This document shows positions 27,601 to 38,182 of a DNA stretch of 64,000 nt, one piece after another. Under the pieces are notes generated by a model. The model was not told the origin of the DNA. It did no database searches and was given only the letters and a program-made list of their open reading frames with translations. Numbering within the stretch: the stretch's first letter is position 1; each line of letters opens with the position of its first letter. The position numbers and the translations under genes were made by a program. Source of the stretch: Dermacentor variabilis (taxonomy: Eukaryota; Arthropoda; Arachnida; Ixodida; Ixodidae); contig NC_134576.1 in NCBI RefSeq assembly GCF_050947875.1, forward strand, positions 52,080,255-52,144,254. The letters run 5' to 3'.

Positions 27601-30600
27601 CTGAAGAATTTAGAAGTGGCTTGGCAAAAAGATGGCAAAATTTGCTTGCATTAACCGAAGCTGGTCACCTGGAGGCAACAACTGTCCCCTTTAGCAATGG
27701 TCTGATGGCATAACAAACAGAAAATAAACACCTACAATATGCCGAAAATTTGCAAGTGCAGTGATCCCTAAAATGACAATCATGGTCTACGACAGGCCTG
27801 TTCAGAAGATTTTTAATGCTATCAAAGCAATATTATCATGTGTCTGATTACAATGACAACACATCTTGAATTAGAATATACCAACAATTTGCGTGGGTAT
27901 GGAATTCCCTAAAACTACAACAGTCATGGTTTATTTTAGGCATAGTTGAAAGACACCATTTTAAGCTTGCGACCTTTCATACAAGATGCCCTGTGACTTC
28001 ACACGTACTAGACTTGTAAGAATGCCAAAATAATATTAAAACATAAGCAAAGACATGTTCAAACGGGTGAATAAATATAGACCCCTAGCTTGCTTTCAAG
28101 TAATCTACAAAGAATTTATTAAGGTAATTATGAACAGAAGCTATACCAATACTAACTTCAATCAGCCCAGAGAACACTTCAGAAAGAGGTGTATTCAGCA
28201 ATGTATTGCATCCATGACACTAGATTTGAGGTGTTTGCAGCCAACACCTTTTATATTGTATTAAAAGGTGTTAAATGCAGCACAGACACCATCAGCAGTC
28301 ATGGAGGCACTACGTAGTCAAGGAAGCACAGGCCCCAAGCGATATGTGCAGACACACTGCAGCTATCGTAATTCTTGAGAAAGGTGGAAAAATACTAATC
28401 ATGAATTTTCTGCAAATATTCTGCAGTATGACCTCAAGTGCCCATATTTACCAAAGCTGCACTTCTTGCAGCAACCGTTGATATTAATATGCGAAGTGTC
28501 CGCAAAGTCAGATTAAAAGCACATGGGCTTGCTTTTTATAGTACAAGAGCGAGATGTTCATGCCAAGAGTCATTATTGGCTTAATGTCAAGTAATGCCAG
28601 TTTTGTTTAGTTAATGATGTGCTGCACTGCTGCTGCAAGGATGTGCTTGTTGAACTTCACAGCCAAACTACAACGACGAGGGGAGAAAGCATGGCATGCA
28701 CAAGCAAGATAGCGAGTGGAATTCTGGAAGGTGCATAACGCCTCTCCAGAGAGAGAAAGAGAATGACAGCACTCATTTTCAAGATAAATAATGGGGCTTT
28801 ATCAGAACCGCTACTAACATCATGCAAGAGCCTGGCCTTCAATACCGCTTTGTGATAGCCGCAGACACTACCAGCGAGATTACAAGCACAGGTGATAGAC
28901 AAGCTGATAAAAAACACTACAGAAAAGTGTGCTAAAAAACAAGGATACCAGATGGAACAGGGGATGACAAAAGCGTTGACTGTGACTGAAAGGCTTATCA
29001 GTTATACGAGACATGCTGAAGCGTGAACAACGAGGACAGAAAAATCCCACAGGACATCCTGTACAATTCCTTCTCTGCCCTAATTTGCACTGCCATTAAT
29101 AGTCCTCAACCACCAATCGACACTAACTTGCCCCATTGTGCTAAACAGTAACAGCTAACTTTGGCCTAGATGGCAGGGAAAAGACAAATTACAAACTCAA
29201 AACAAGCGTTTAAACGGGCATATAAACATGCAAGCAGCATAAGCGTGTGCAGCATCGACTATTTGCTTATGTGGACTTGATCTTAACAGAAAGAAGTCAG
29301 CTACAAGATCAATATCGGCGAACCGATATGAGGCTGTGCTGATACTTCTAGCAGTTGTGACTTGTGTATATACTTGACATTCTGCCTGGTCTGGCAGAAT
29401 CAGCTCAGCCATTCCCTTTCTCAGCCTCGGAGGATGAGGTGATTTCAATCCTTCTCCTTAACTTGTCCAGAAATGAATCGCCTACATCATTACAGGTCCA
29501 TAATAGAACAGTAAATGGATAGTTTGGCGACAATAGGAACAGAAAAGGACGAAAGATGGCAGGCACTACAGCAGACTTCCGTTAATTCGACCTTGACAGG
29601 GTCCACAAAAGTGATCGATTTACCTGGCGGGTCGAATTAAACAAGATGCAAAAAAATATCAACACACCATCGATTCACCAGCCCCCAAATTAAACGTGCT
29701 CCCACTTCCTATGTATCCAAAGTAGAAAGTTAACATAGAAATAACATCTGAGCTTGTAAATGAAGTAGAAATCTAGCGCACACCGAATTTTTTAGCAAGA
29801 AAAATGGACAAAGGTCTGATATATGTGGCACAATGGCAGCCTGTTTTCTAAAGCCAGCTTTGCCTCTGAGGTTTTTTAAGACAGCTTTGGCGCCCTATAT
29901 CCATGTTATGCGGTAAAGCATTTTAATGCCACAAAGGCGGTTTTGACTTCATATCTGATTTTCACATCTCGTTCTCCCGGTTAAGAGATTTGATTGGCTG
30001 ACGACTTATGTCTCAGAGCAACATGAGGGCTACAAGAGCTGCTGTAGTGGAGGGCTATAAATTGAGTTTGACCACCTGAGGTATATGTAACGCAGATTTA
30101 AAGCATTAGGATTTAAAGTGAAGAACACAAGCATTTTTGCAATTTTCAGACAAATGTTTATCAAAAAAAGACATGCGTGCATAAGAATTGGGTAAGTATC
30201 ATGGCCAGACAGTGTGAGCTACTCTCATTGCTTGAAAATACTGTTATGACAGGCCAAAAATATCCACTTCCTACGGGAGCATATATATACATATACGTAT
30301 ATACAGCTCAACACATACAATGTCCCTACGCTCCGCTGACACAGATGCTCCCACTGAAGGGGTTTGTGTTGGGGTCGCCATAGGGGTCAAGTATGTATGC
30401 GCTGACTGGTCAAGTTTGAATTATCCAGTGAAGGCCAATTTTAGGAGCGAAATAATGAAAAATTGGACACAAATGGGAATCGGCTATGACCTCCCCCCCA
30501 GCCGGGATCTACTTAACCGAAAAATTGAATAAACCTGTGTTGAATTGGCTGAAGCCTGCTGTATACATAAAGCATTGTACATTTCAACTAGTGGCAGCAG

Positions 30601-33600
30601 TACTCTATTGGATGCATAGACAAGAAATGTGAAAAAGGATCTTGCCCCTATAGCATGCACTGGATACAAAACTTATTGCCCAAAGTCACATGTGATGCAT
30701 CCATAAGTGAAAAATCAGATAAACTGACATTAGATCTTTAAAAAGAAATTTCTTTTCTATTGACCTCTTGCAATCTCCAGTATTTGTAGCGCTGGTTACT
30801 TAAAATATAGATGAAACAGAAGAGATGCAGTCATATTACCTGGTTGATGGCTTGCACACGCAGTCCAACTTTGCCTTTCTTGTCTTTGCAGAGGGTGACT
30901 TCACGAATCCCATGGCTAACGTGTGCCCTCTTCAGGCCAACCGAGGAACCCGAAATTGGCGCGACCATGTTTGAGAGGAAGCCGCCGGTTCCCACAGGCT
31001 GTGGCACTGCCACTTGGTTCTGTGGAAGACATGATGGTCACATGCACAAAAGAAAAGGTGCAACTACAGAACGACACTCAAATGTGGAATGGAAGGTTAA
31101 AGAGACACCAAAGACAATTATTAAATGCTGGTATGATGTCACAGATATTTAAGTCTATTCACACGTTTGGGACACATTTAATTAGACAAACTTCTGAAAA
31201 ACTTGCTAGGTCATGTTTTTGCTTCCTTTAGAATGCAATGTGATTTTTGCTTATCGATAAACTCAAAAGCGATGCTAAAAAGACAAAAATAAAAGACAAG
31301 TGGCGACACTGCCTTGGAGTGTTGCCAAGCCAGCACTAGCCAGCCATGATGTCATAAAGTTTGACGCCATCTGCTTGTGCCTATGGTTACCTGTTTAATT
31401 GGTGAAGATGGACTGCATTGCACTCTAAAGGAGCCATAGAAAAACTTTGCAAGTTTTGATAACATTCACTGCACCAAAACAGCCCAAGTATGTGAGAAGA
31501 TTTAGAAAACCACAGCAAGAAAGAATAATAATAACCAAGAGGCAATATATTTTTTTAGTTACAATTGGCACTGTGGTTTCTCATTCTAAGCTGATTTGGT
31601 GTTTCTCTTTAGTGTCCGTTTTAAATATTCCTGAAGCCCCAGATCTGAAAACATCACAAATAACTAACAATTATGGTACAACTGGCAAGGTTGAGTGGAG
31701 CCAAAGCAATACCAATATAGGTCTATCATCCAGAAGAAATGCAAATGGCTCGAATGCAGATGGACGCAGTCATGCATGGAATGCAGAGGCAAGTTTTCAG
31801 GATGGCATCATAGAAATTGTCCAAGTAGCACGCAGTGTAGCAAGGATTCAAGAATGGAAGCATATTGTTTGTTCCTAACCCAACAAGAGCTATACTGGAA
31901 AGAGGACGACGACATGTAGTGGCCAGACGAAACAAGGTTGAGTCCAAAAAGGACTGGCTGACTGATGGAGCAAGTGAAAGCACCTTGACAAAAACAGCAG
32001 CCTCATGCAGAAACAGAATACGACTGTCGGAAGATGAAGCTTGGATTTCAGTTTTCAGTTGCACTAAATAAAAGCCTTCACTAGGGCAAATCAAGTTAAC
32101 GAGGGGCCATTGTGAACTAGTTTTTCCCTAAGCAGTGAAACTGATAGCTTGCTTTTATGCACCATCCACAGCCTGTCAACAGATATGCACCATACATATG
32201 TAAGGAATAAAAATTAAAAAAAAAACTGCCACTACCAGAGTTGTTTAAGCAGAAGCATAAAATACGAAGGCAGACTTCAGAGACATCTCCCTCTCTTCCC
32301 TAGTCACCAATGTAGCCATTTCTCTTTTGCGTTGCCAAAACTCGCAGCACATCTCGTTCTCCCGGTTAAGAGATTTGATTGGCTGACGAGTTATGTCTCA
32401 GAGCAACATGAGGGCTACAAGAGCTGCTGTAGTGGAGGGCTATAAATTGAGTTTGACCACCTGAGGTATACGTAACGCAGATTTAAAGCATTAGGATTTA
32501 AAGTGAAGAACACAAGCATTTTTGCATTCAACCCACATTGTGATGCAGCCAGTACAGCCAGGTACTGAACCCGTTACCTCATGCTTGGTATCATCGGAAC
32601 ACTTTAGCCACTGTAATGGGTCTCGCCGACATTACATGCCGGGTCATCCAGAGCGGCATGTCAGAATGTCATCTTAAAGGGGCCCTGAACCACACCTTGG
32701 GCTTGGTGAAAAAACTCAGTCCACGGATAGCACATGCTGCTGTGAACATTGCGGCCAAATTTTGCATTACTGAATGGCATGCGGAGCTCGCAAGCGGAGC
32801 GTGAATTCACCTTTCTCTCAACTGCTCGCTTTTCAAAAGAAGCCTTCTCCTTTCTACAGGCGCTATATTTCGCTATCTAGCAGATTCCCATATGTGGCTG
32901 CTATTGGCCAATAGCCAACGTCAACCAAGAAGGGTGTTTGGAGTAGTACACTTCTTACAGTTACTGTGTATATTTATTGATACAGGTTAATAAACAAGCT
33001 AAACTAAAGGAAAATCTGCTATTGAATTTTTATAAAGATTTCATACTTCCGGTAGAAGCTGGCTATCATCTGCTCCCGGTCGGCCGCCCATGTAGGAATT
33101 AAAGTTTGACCAGATTGCTTATTGACGTCGTGGCCATCCGGGCTCGCTAATTTTGATTAGTCTTGAACACTCAACTAGCCTCGAACCACGCAAAACTTAA
33201 GGTCAGACACCTTGGCAGGCTTTGCTTCGCACTAATCTATTGATAGCTCACCAAGATGGGCAAGTTGGATGTGGCTACTATCCGTCGGTGAAGCTGGTGC
33301 AGGACAAAGCCAGTCCACACCACACCCATGAGTGCGAGCAAGCACTCAAGCCCTGTCGTGCATAAAGCAAATGCGGTGCATTAGTACTACAGTTGCATGT
33401 AGCTACGATCTCCTATGTAGTATAGACACCTCGACCGCCGTGGGGTGCCGCAACGAGCCTGCTCGCCGAGGACAACCAGGCTTGGCGCACCCTAGGCACC
33501 AAAATCGGAAATAGTGGAGTCTGTGTGAACATCCAAAATCAAATTTGAACTATGTGCCACAGCAACGTTCAGTAGGCAGAGCATTGTGGGCATTGCCTGC

Positions 33601-36600
33601 TCTGCCGCAGCCTTTGCAGCGCAAGGCATCGAAGCAGCAGGAGCACCGCAAAGGAGATTACACGGGAACTTTGACTGCCAATATCTCTGCTTCTGCTGAT
33701 CACACTGAAGTACTTTCTGCGGCAAAATATTTCTGAAATAGTCTATTTTAACTTCAAATGCATTGCTCGACTTTGATAGAAAGTGATTCAGGGCCCCTTT
33801 AAAAGTTTCCAAGTGCACGGTTAAACACTCGCGACGAGCTGCAAGGAGCCTCCTTCTAGTGTGAGCAAGTGCAAACGCATGCTTTGGAAAACTTTCTACA
33901 AGGCATGCCTGGAGCTCGTCATACCAAGTAGGGAGCACCATGCAAGACAACTGTGCGACATCATGCAATCTACTTAGAACAGTTGACACGGTTCTGAAGT
34001 GCGACGCACTCGGGACACTTAGGTTCAAGAGTCCTTGTGTAGACCTGCCATTTTCTCTTTATACCTGTCCAAGCCGTGCTTATGGATGAACAAAACTTTT
34101 TACATTATGATGAACAGCTCTGAACGGCCCAACATGTGACATCATACATACGGCGAAAGTAAGGTACCACTTTTACGCAAGAACTTGCATGCAATGCTGC
34201 CATGACGGGCCACCGTGTCTATGTCGGGCTACTTTTGTGCTAACTAAAGGTTGATAGAACTAGCGGATTAAATGAAAATGTAATGCACTTCCACAAAATA
34301 AAACAATTCTCAGCACAGCAGTAGCTGTAACAGTTGAGTAGACACAAAGAAATAACGAAGTGGGCCTCTTCGATTTTCCACTTCTAGCTACCCACAGGCT
34401 GCCACAGCACACACACGCAGACGTTTCATTTTTCCTTGTATTAGTCAGCCCACCGCACTTCCGCCAGGCATTTGTCATTCTGTCTGGACGGTCTCTGGTT
34501 GTGTCAAGTGCAGACGGCATTCCACCCGACTTATCCCATCACCTCAGGCACTGTGCGTTGTGTGCATGACACTGGCATTTTGCCACCATGCATAATTGAG
34601 TGCAGTGCAATTACTATTTGCTTTTTTTTTGGTGGCTGTTATAGAAAGCATTAGTTTTGCCCCATCCTGCATTTACACACTTTGCACTTTTGATTGGGAG
34701 CGTGGTTGGTCACTTACGTTCATCTCATTTCATATTTTGCAAATTCAGTTTTCTGCTGCTGCCTTAACTTTTTACGTTTCAATTGTTGTGAAATACTCTG
34801 GTATTATCTCTCTAAACAAAATACAAAAATAAAATTCCAGCACTTGTAAGATTGCTGTGTTGACTGCCCACTTTTGTAACGGACTTTTTACCAATTCGGT
34901 ACACTGTAGAAGTTCTAAGCTAGGCTGCACAGTATATTATTCAATGAGAAAGACTCTGTATAGGACAGGGCTACAGATATACTAACGAATCTATCCCATT
35001 TACTGTGCTGTTGCCATATCGGTACCACAGTGGACTGTGCCAATGTATATAAATGCCAAGTACCCAGTTTTGCTGCACTTTTTGGATGCCTTCAATGGCC
35101 TTTTTCCTCTAGCCTCAAGTGCCAAGCTCCCCTGCAGATCTGCAAATATGGCATTCATTGCTGAGGCAGCTGTGATCGAATGAATTGCATTCGAAAAGTA
35201 TGGTAAAGAGCAACATTGTAACTTGCGAGGGACTAGCTTGGGGGTGACTGCGCGCCTTCAAGCAGACTGGTCCCTTCCACACCGAACAGACCCGGTTAAC
35301 TAGCGTTCCCGGCTCAAGACAATGCGATGCTTCTCCTTAAGCTAGCGGGCAGCCAGCGGGCTGCCCAAGCGTGGCAAATCGAAGAGCCCCAGTGTTGTCC
35401 ACACGTGGACAAACCTGGGAGATGGTTGCCAGAGCAGTAATTTCGGGTGGGACATCCCGAGACAGAGAGAGGCCCATGTAGTCATCTAGAGTGGGGTAAA
35501 GGGTTTCGAATTTCTCCGGATCAACTGGTGCTGATGGGTACAGTCCATAAGGAAGGGGAGCTGACGCCACTGGAGCTGCTGGGACAGACGATTCCAGGGG
35601 CTTTGTCTGCGCCTGTGCATGTGGGAGGGAATGAACAGCATGAATTTTCTGCTGAATGGAAACATCCGGCTGCGGAACAAATAAAAGGAGTCGCTGCGTT
35701 GAATAAATTGCAACGTTCATGGCAATCTGTACTCAAAACCTACATAACACACATTTTCTCCCTTTTCTCTCCATTTGGTCGTTTAAACTTGTTTGTACAC
35801 TGATATTTTGTGCTGTTACTTCCGCCATATATAGTTGTTAGCAGGGCTCATTGTTATTACGACATAACAGGGAATAGAATGCAGAAGCAGGTCCCACTTT
35901 TGCACCAATTCCTGTATTATGTACTTCTGACGCTGGTCTGCTGTATAAATGTTTACTTTTTTCATAATTTTTATCATGGATAAAAAACTTTGTACTTCAT
36001 TTCAACCCAATGTATTGTTGCCTTTAATCCTAAAGTACAAATTCTACCTGCTTGTGCTCTACACAGACTGCAATATATGTACTAAACAGAAAAAAAATGA
36101 AGTCAGAAGAGAAGCATTTTGGCCTCTGCAACTATAGGAATTAAGGTTAGGTCAGAAATTTATCAAGCAACACCTTATGATTTAAAAGATGGTTTGCCGC
36201 TTTTGACCGCATACAGTTGCAAGGGCAAAAAAATTAAAAGAAACAGAAAGTAAATGAAGCTGCAAAAACAAACCATATGTGCAGAAAGCTCATCTATAAA
36301 ACCTACTGAAACAATAATCATAGTCCCTGGAAGTGTGCCTTGTCACAGACTTGGAATCCCAGCTGCTAAGCCAGCAGACACGTGCAACTTTTTTCTTTTT
36401 AGTCCTTTGTCAATGTTATAACAATGCACCAACACTAGTAACATTTTCAGGATGTATACACTTCGTAATATAATGGAGCCAGACATGTATATTTACCAGG
36501 TTTTCCACAGGCAACAATGCGGAACCAAGCGTGTAACAGAATTTACTAAGCTACACGTTTTGGTCGACCTAAACATGTTTGACTCAATTTTCTTTTATTT

Positions 36601-36878
36601 GTCCTGAGGCGTGTGATGGTGTGCAAGCACTGTTCAAGTAAAAATTATAGCAGTGGCTTATGGAAGTGCCCTAGCCAGCACACAGTTTGGCAGACCAAAT
36701 TGCTTATTTATGCAGCGTTCATTGCAGCCTCACTCAGTAACTATCTACAACGCTTGGTACCAATGTAACCTAGCTACTAACCATGGCGAGCACAATTTCG
36801 CAGTGAATGAAATAGAGCACTTACCTGGATCATGTGATCCACTTTCATATCCTCCAGAGTCGGGTACAGGCTCGACAT
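12620..36878 (-). CDS. SDCBP: Syntenin (two-PDZ adaptor), seven coding exons
   Basis: Join on the minus strand: 36825-36878, 35415-35669, 30840-31019, 26017-26192, 23648-23789, 18192-18313, 12620-12674. All borders are GT/AG and the phases fit. The total is 984 nt, or 327 aa plus stop (human syntenin-1 has 298 aa). The N-terminus (1-~135) carries LYPTL at 4-8 and 75-79 and a degenerate LYPSA at 61-65, motifs that bind ALIX in human syntenin. PDZ1 is about 140-222 with the carboxylate-binding loop KVGLRV at 153-158. PDZ2 is about 225-300 with HVGFAF at 237-242. The C-terminus ends LMDHSIPDM. Syntenin is a cytosolic, membrane-attached adaptor that binds syndecan tails and phosphoinositides and acts with ALIX/ESCRT in exosome budding and receptor recycling. 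The extra length against human lies in the linker before PDZ1. Introns are 1.2-5.5 kb and full of transposons. The frame is fully intact. Confidence 0.95.
13403..13470. repeat. Long inverted repeat (hairpin) in syntenin intron 6
   Basis: Arms 13403-13432 and 13441-13470 are inverted copies (27 of 30 bases match, the inner 14 perfectly) around an 8-base loop, 13433-13440. Weaker complementarity continues outward on both sides for roughly 40 bases. It could be a fold-back transposon, an hpRNA or a microRNA precursor. No mature product can be named. Confidence 0.8.
14687..15473 (+). mobile_element. Pogo-like MITE, family A, copy 1
   Basis: The left end is TAGTCAACTTCCGTTAATTA. The right end, inverted, is CAGTTGACTTCAATTAATTC. 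Both are flanked by TA. The interior (GACGGGACCAACGAAATTGA, TTTTTTAGCAAGAAAAAT) is shared with copies at 16880-17931 (inverted) and 29569-30561. No long frame; non-autonomous. Confidence 0.75.
15982..16537. mobile_element. Putative solo LTR
   Basis: A GC-rich 556-bp block in AT-rich surroundings begins TGTGGGGATGCG and ends GAGACCCCACG. It is flanked by CTCT on both sides (15978-15981, 16538-16541). An AATAAA lies at about 16458, as expected for an LTR poly(A) signal. The 3' end is CG rather than CA, so one change must be assumed. No internal retrotransposon region follows. Frames inside it look like shadows of GC content. Confidence 0.55.
16585..16871 (+). other. Diverged copy of a segment found in the P-like element
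   Basis: This stretch matches 56262-56524 in the same orientation, base by base in places (compare GAATGTATCGCGTGCCCTA and AAATGTGTCGCGTACCCTA). In both copies the same plus frame stays open and ends with a similar block (DC-K/E-C-V/I-A-x-P). I do not recognise the product; it may be a transposon remnant. Confidence 0.5.
16880..17931 (-). mobile_element. Pogo-like MITE, family A, inverted copy
   Basis: The right end inverted reads TACAGTCAACATCTATTAAT and continues with the family interior, including GACGGGACCAACAAATTGAT and TTTTTTAGCAAGAAAAATGG. The left border is approximate, because the matching segment near 16900-17040 is separated by unrelated bases. Confidence 0.55.
18192..18313 (-). 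CDS. SDCBP: Syntenin coding exon 6 (second half of PDZ2)
   Basis: 122 nt, phase 0 in and phase 2 out. It starts [18 protein letters not shown], continues [19 protein letters not shown] and ends at CA|GTAAGT (18191), leaving codon 310 split. Confidence 0.95.
20123..20806 (+). mobile_element. MITE with GTGTGCGAATAT ends
   Basis: Inverted ends GAGGTGTGCGAATAT (20123) and AGGGTGTGCGAATATT (inverted, ending 20806) enclose 684 bp. The right two-thirds match 63001-63441, including GCAAAAGAGTGCACCCTCG and GCTACTGAGAGGCTGGCTTT. No coding capacity. It lies in syntenin intron 5. Confidence 0.7.
22214..22941. mobile_element. Decayed MITE with CCATATTTATTCGAGC ends
   Basis: The left end CCATATTTATTCGAGCTTAGGC and the inverted right end CCGTACTTACTTGAATCTAGGC match at most positions. 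TA precedes the left end. A related single end (CCATATTTACTCAATTCTAA) starts at 24076. All lie in syntenin introns. Confidence 0.55.
23648..23789 (-). CDS. SDCBP: Syntenin coding exon 5 (PDZ1-PDZ2 linker and first half of PDZ2)
   Basis: 142 nt. The first base completes Arg222, then [20 protein letters not shown] and [12 protein letters not shown]. Donor GAG|GTGGGT is at 23647 (phase 0). The residues are close to the human protein through this stretch. Confidence 0.95.
24289..24874. mobile_element. TTAA-flanked (piggyBac-type) MITE
   Basis: TTAA stands at both ends (24285-24288 and 24875-24878). The ends AGGAGCCCCAAAACACTTTT and, inverted, GGGGCCCAGAAACACTTTTT are similar inverted repeats. 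586 bp, no coding capacity. TTAA duplications are the hallmark of piggyBac insertions. In syntenin intron 4. Confidence 0.65.
26017..26192 (-). CDS. SDCBP: Syntenin coding exon 4 (residues 164-222, second half of PDZ1)
   Basis: 176 nt, entering in phase 0 and leaving in phase 2 (Arg222 is split). It reads [29 protein letters not shown], then the PDZ1 helix and the last strand ending AVRD. Donor AG|GTGAGC. Confidence 0.95.
27249..27273. repeat. Perfect short palindrome
   Basis: The 11-base arms CCATAGTTTAC and GTAAACTATGG surround a 3-base loop. A further direct copy of the left arm starts at 27220. Confidence 0.85.
27350..27559 (-). mobile_element. Fragments of pogo-like element ends
   Basis: The right edge inverted reads CAGTTAAACCTCGATATAAA next to TA, the typical pogo/Tigger end. 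A second CAGTCGTCGATCG-type end is nested about 100 bases inside. No matching left end was found. Confidence 0.5.
29569..30561 (+). mobile_element. Pogo-like MITE, family A, copy with nested SINE block
   Basis: The left end CAGCAGACTTCCGTTAATTC and the inverted right end CAGCAGGCTTCAGCCAATTC are flanked by TA at 29567-29568 and 30562-30563. The interior matches the copy at 14687-15473. It is interrupted by the SINE-derived block 29963-30141. Lies in syntenin intron 3. Confidence 0.75.
29963..30141 (-). repeat. SINE-derived block, copy 1
   Basis: 179 bp differing at only two positions from 32348-32526. It lacks the tRNA-like head present beside the second copy, so it is a 5'-truncated insertion within the MITE at 29569-30561. 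Confidence 0.85.
30840..31019 (-). CDS. SDCBP: Syntenin coding exon 3 (residues 104-163)
   Basis: 180 nt, phase 0 at both ends. Acceptor TCTTCCACAG ends at 31020; donor CAG|GTAATA is at 30839. It encodes [16 protein letters not shown] and the first half of PDZ1, including [10 protein letters not shown] and the peptide-binding loop KVGLRV. Because it is symmetrical, skipping it would keep the frame but remove the start of PDZ1. Confidence 0.95.
32348..32625 (-). mobile_element. tRNA-derived SINE, minus orientation
   Basis: The right end is tRNA-like on the minus strand: a box A-like TGGCTAAAGTG (32600-32610) and box B GGTTCAGTACC (32561-32571). The body contains TTTGACCACCTGAGGTA, similar to the SINE at 63707. 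The body 32348-32526 repeats 29963-30141. It resembles the abundant tick tRNA-derived SINEs (the named family is Ruka), but I cannot verify the family. Lies in syntenin intron 2. Confidence 0.65.
32678..33798. mobile_element. TTAA-flanked (piggyBac-type) MITE, 1.1 kb
   Basis: TTAA flanks both ends (32674-32677, 33799-33802). The inverted ends AGGGGCCCTGAACCAC and AGGGGCCCTGAATCAC differ at one base. The minus-strand frame 33492-34028 crosses the right end and is not a gene. Lies just right of the SINE in syntenin intron 2. Confidence 0.75.
33803..35414. other. Remaining part of syntenin intron 2
   Basis: AT-rich with no TIR pair or domain recognised. It ends at the exon 2 donor. Confidence 0.4.
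35415..35669 (-). CDS. SDCBP: Syntenin coding exon 2 (residues 19-103)
   Basis: 255 nt, phase 0 at both ends. Acceptor TTGTTCCGCAG ends at 35670; donor CAG|GTTTGT is at 35414. It encodes a Pro/Ala-rich linker, [18 protein letters not shown] (the human counterpart ends SQYMGLSL) and the start of the region before PDZ1. Confidence 0.93.
36825..36878 (-). CDS. SDCBP: Syntenin coding exon 1 (residues 1-18)
   Basis: ATG at 36876-36878 starts [18 protein letters not shown], nearly the same as the human start. The donor CAG|GTAAGT follows at 36824 (phase 0). A pyrimidine tract plus CTGCAG lies just upstream on the minus strand, putting the acceptor five bases before the ATG (exon begins 36883), so the 5' UTR has at least one more exon. 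Confidence 0.95.
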
Positions 36879-37577
36879 CTTGCCTGCAGCGGGGAAAAAA
36901 AGCACTGCCAGCTGAGAACTCGGGCAAAAGAAAAAACCTATGCCAAGCCGCATGCGCACACTGCGCTGTATAGCTGTTATCTGCAGATACGCCAGAGTGT
37001 GGATTTCCGAACGACGATTGTTCGATAACGGGCAGCACTCTTATCAGCTCCGAGTCACAGGAAAGTCGCATGAGTAATTCCACCAATAGGATTAGAAAAG
37101 TACAACGAGGAGCATAAACAAACTTTGCGGCAGAAAGTTAGAAACCAAGGCCACGAGTAGTGCCGCTTGTTTTGTTAAGTGCTCTGCCACCATGAACTAT
37201 TTCTGTCCTAAGCGTATACAGTGTAATGTACACGAGACAGCGACGATGTAAATCATAAAAATGACCCTTAATCGAACTTAGACGAGTTAACGGGACATAT
37301 CTCCGGCCCGCACTCACGTCAGCTTTAAACGACGTACCACATTACTCTCAACTGTAAGCACTGAGACGCAGGAATTGCCTAAATCTGACCCTGTCAACGC
37401 GGTTACCTCTCTCTACGTCAGTCCTGCGCTTCAAAGAACAGTCAAAACAATTGCAACGGCACAGGGGCGAAGATGCTTCGTCGGTTGCGTTGACTTCACG
37501 GAGCTTAGCGGCTGGCAAGCTTTTCCGTCGTCACCAGGATCCTGAACAAACGTCAAATGCGATACGCGCACACCTAC

Positions 37578-37640
37578 CTCAATGTATTGACGACTGCCGA
37601 AGCAAGAACCACACACACCCGTTACGTTTTTCCGGTCGCA
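37578..37640 (-). other. Candidate non-coding first exon of syntenin
   Basis: A strong donor, CATTGAG|GTAGGTGTG, lies at 37577 on the minus strand in a locally CpG-richer region, about 700 bases upstream of the 5' UTR acceptor at 36884. The start is a guess. Confidence 0.35.
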
Positions 37641-37810
37641 AGTGACTCACACACGTGACGAGAAGGGGAGGGCAGTTTTCGGAAGGCACGAGTGACGAGA
37701 GCGAAGCCACAGGCGAAGCTTATCACGCACAACGTCGCATCAGGATTAACAGTACACCATAGAATAAAGAAGAGCACAGAGCCACAGACACAGCGACTGA
37801 CGTCAGGGCG
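37641..37810 (-). promoter_or_regulatory. Likely syntenin promoter region
   Basis: CpG-richer sequence just upstream of the candidate first exon holds an E-box CACGTG (37652-37657) and a full CRE palindrome TGACGTCA (37798-37805). No clear TATA box. Placement follows from the gene model, not from direct evidence. Confidence 0.35.
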
Positions 37811-38182
37811 AGGAGCGTGCCAGGTTATCTACTGTGATCTACGCTGTACACACGCACACCATGCACACACGATCAACGAATGAAAAAGACGGCCAAATTA
37901 AACAAATAAAAATAAAAGAGCGGTATGAGTTTAGCGGCACCTTTAAAATGTTTAACAAATGCGCGCCAAGTATAAAAAGGCAAAGAACAGACTGAAAGAA
38001 ACGATAAGAAACTGAAACCGAAACTTTTTAGACGCGCCAAATCGCATTGTTTGGTGGATATGAAATTTCACTTCTTTGATCAAAACTGTTACCAGCGCTT
38101 AGAGCGCTTGTCGTACATGACGGACCACTTATTAAAGGGAATGTCTCCAGATTCACGTGGCGATTTCCAAGGATCCGTTTTG
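37811..38182. other. Intergenic sequence upstream of syntenin
   Basis: No feature recognised apart from the last 12 bases (38171-38182), which repeat 44138-44149 and look like one half of the LINE target duplication. Confidence 0.4.

Noticed and set aside
33492..34028. 178-aa minus ORF
   Set aside because: It crosses the right end of a TTAA-flanked MITE, so it is unlikely to be a real gene.
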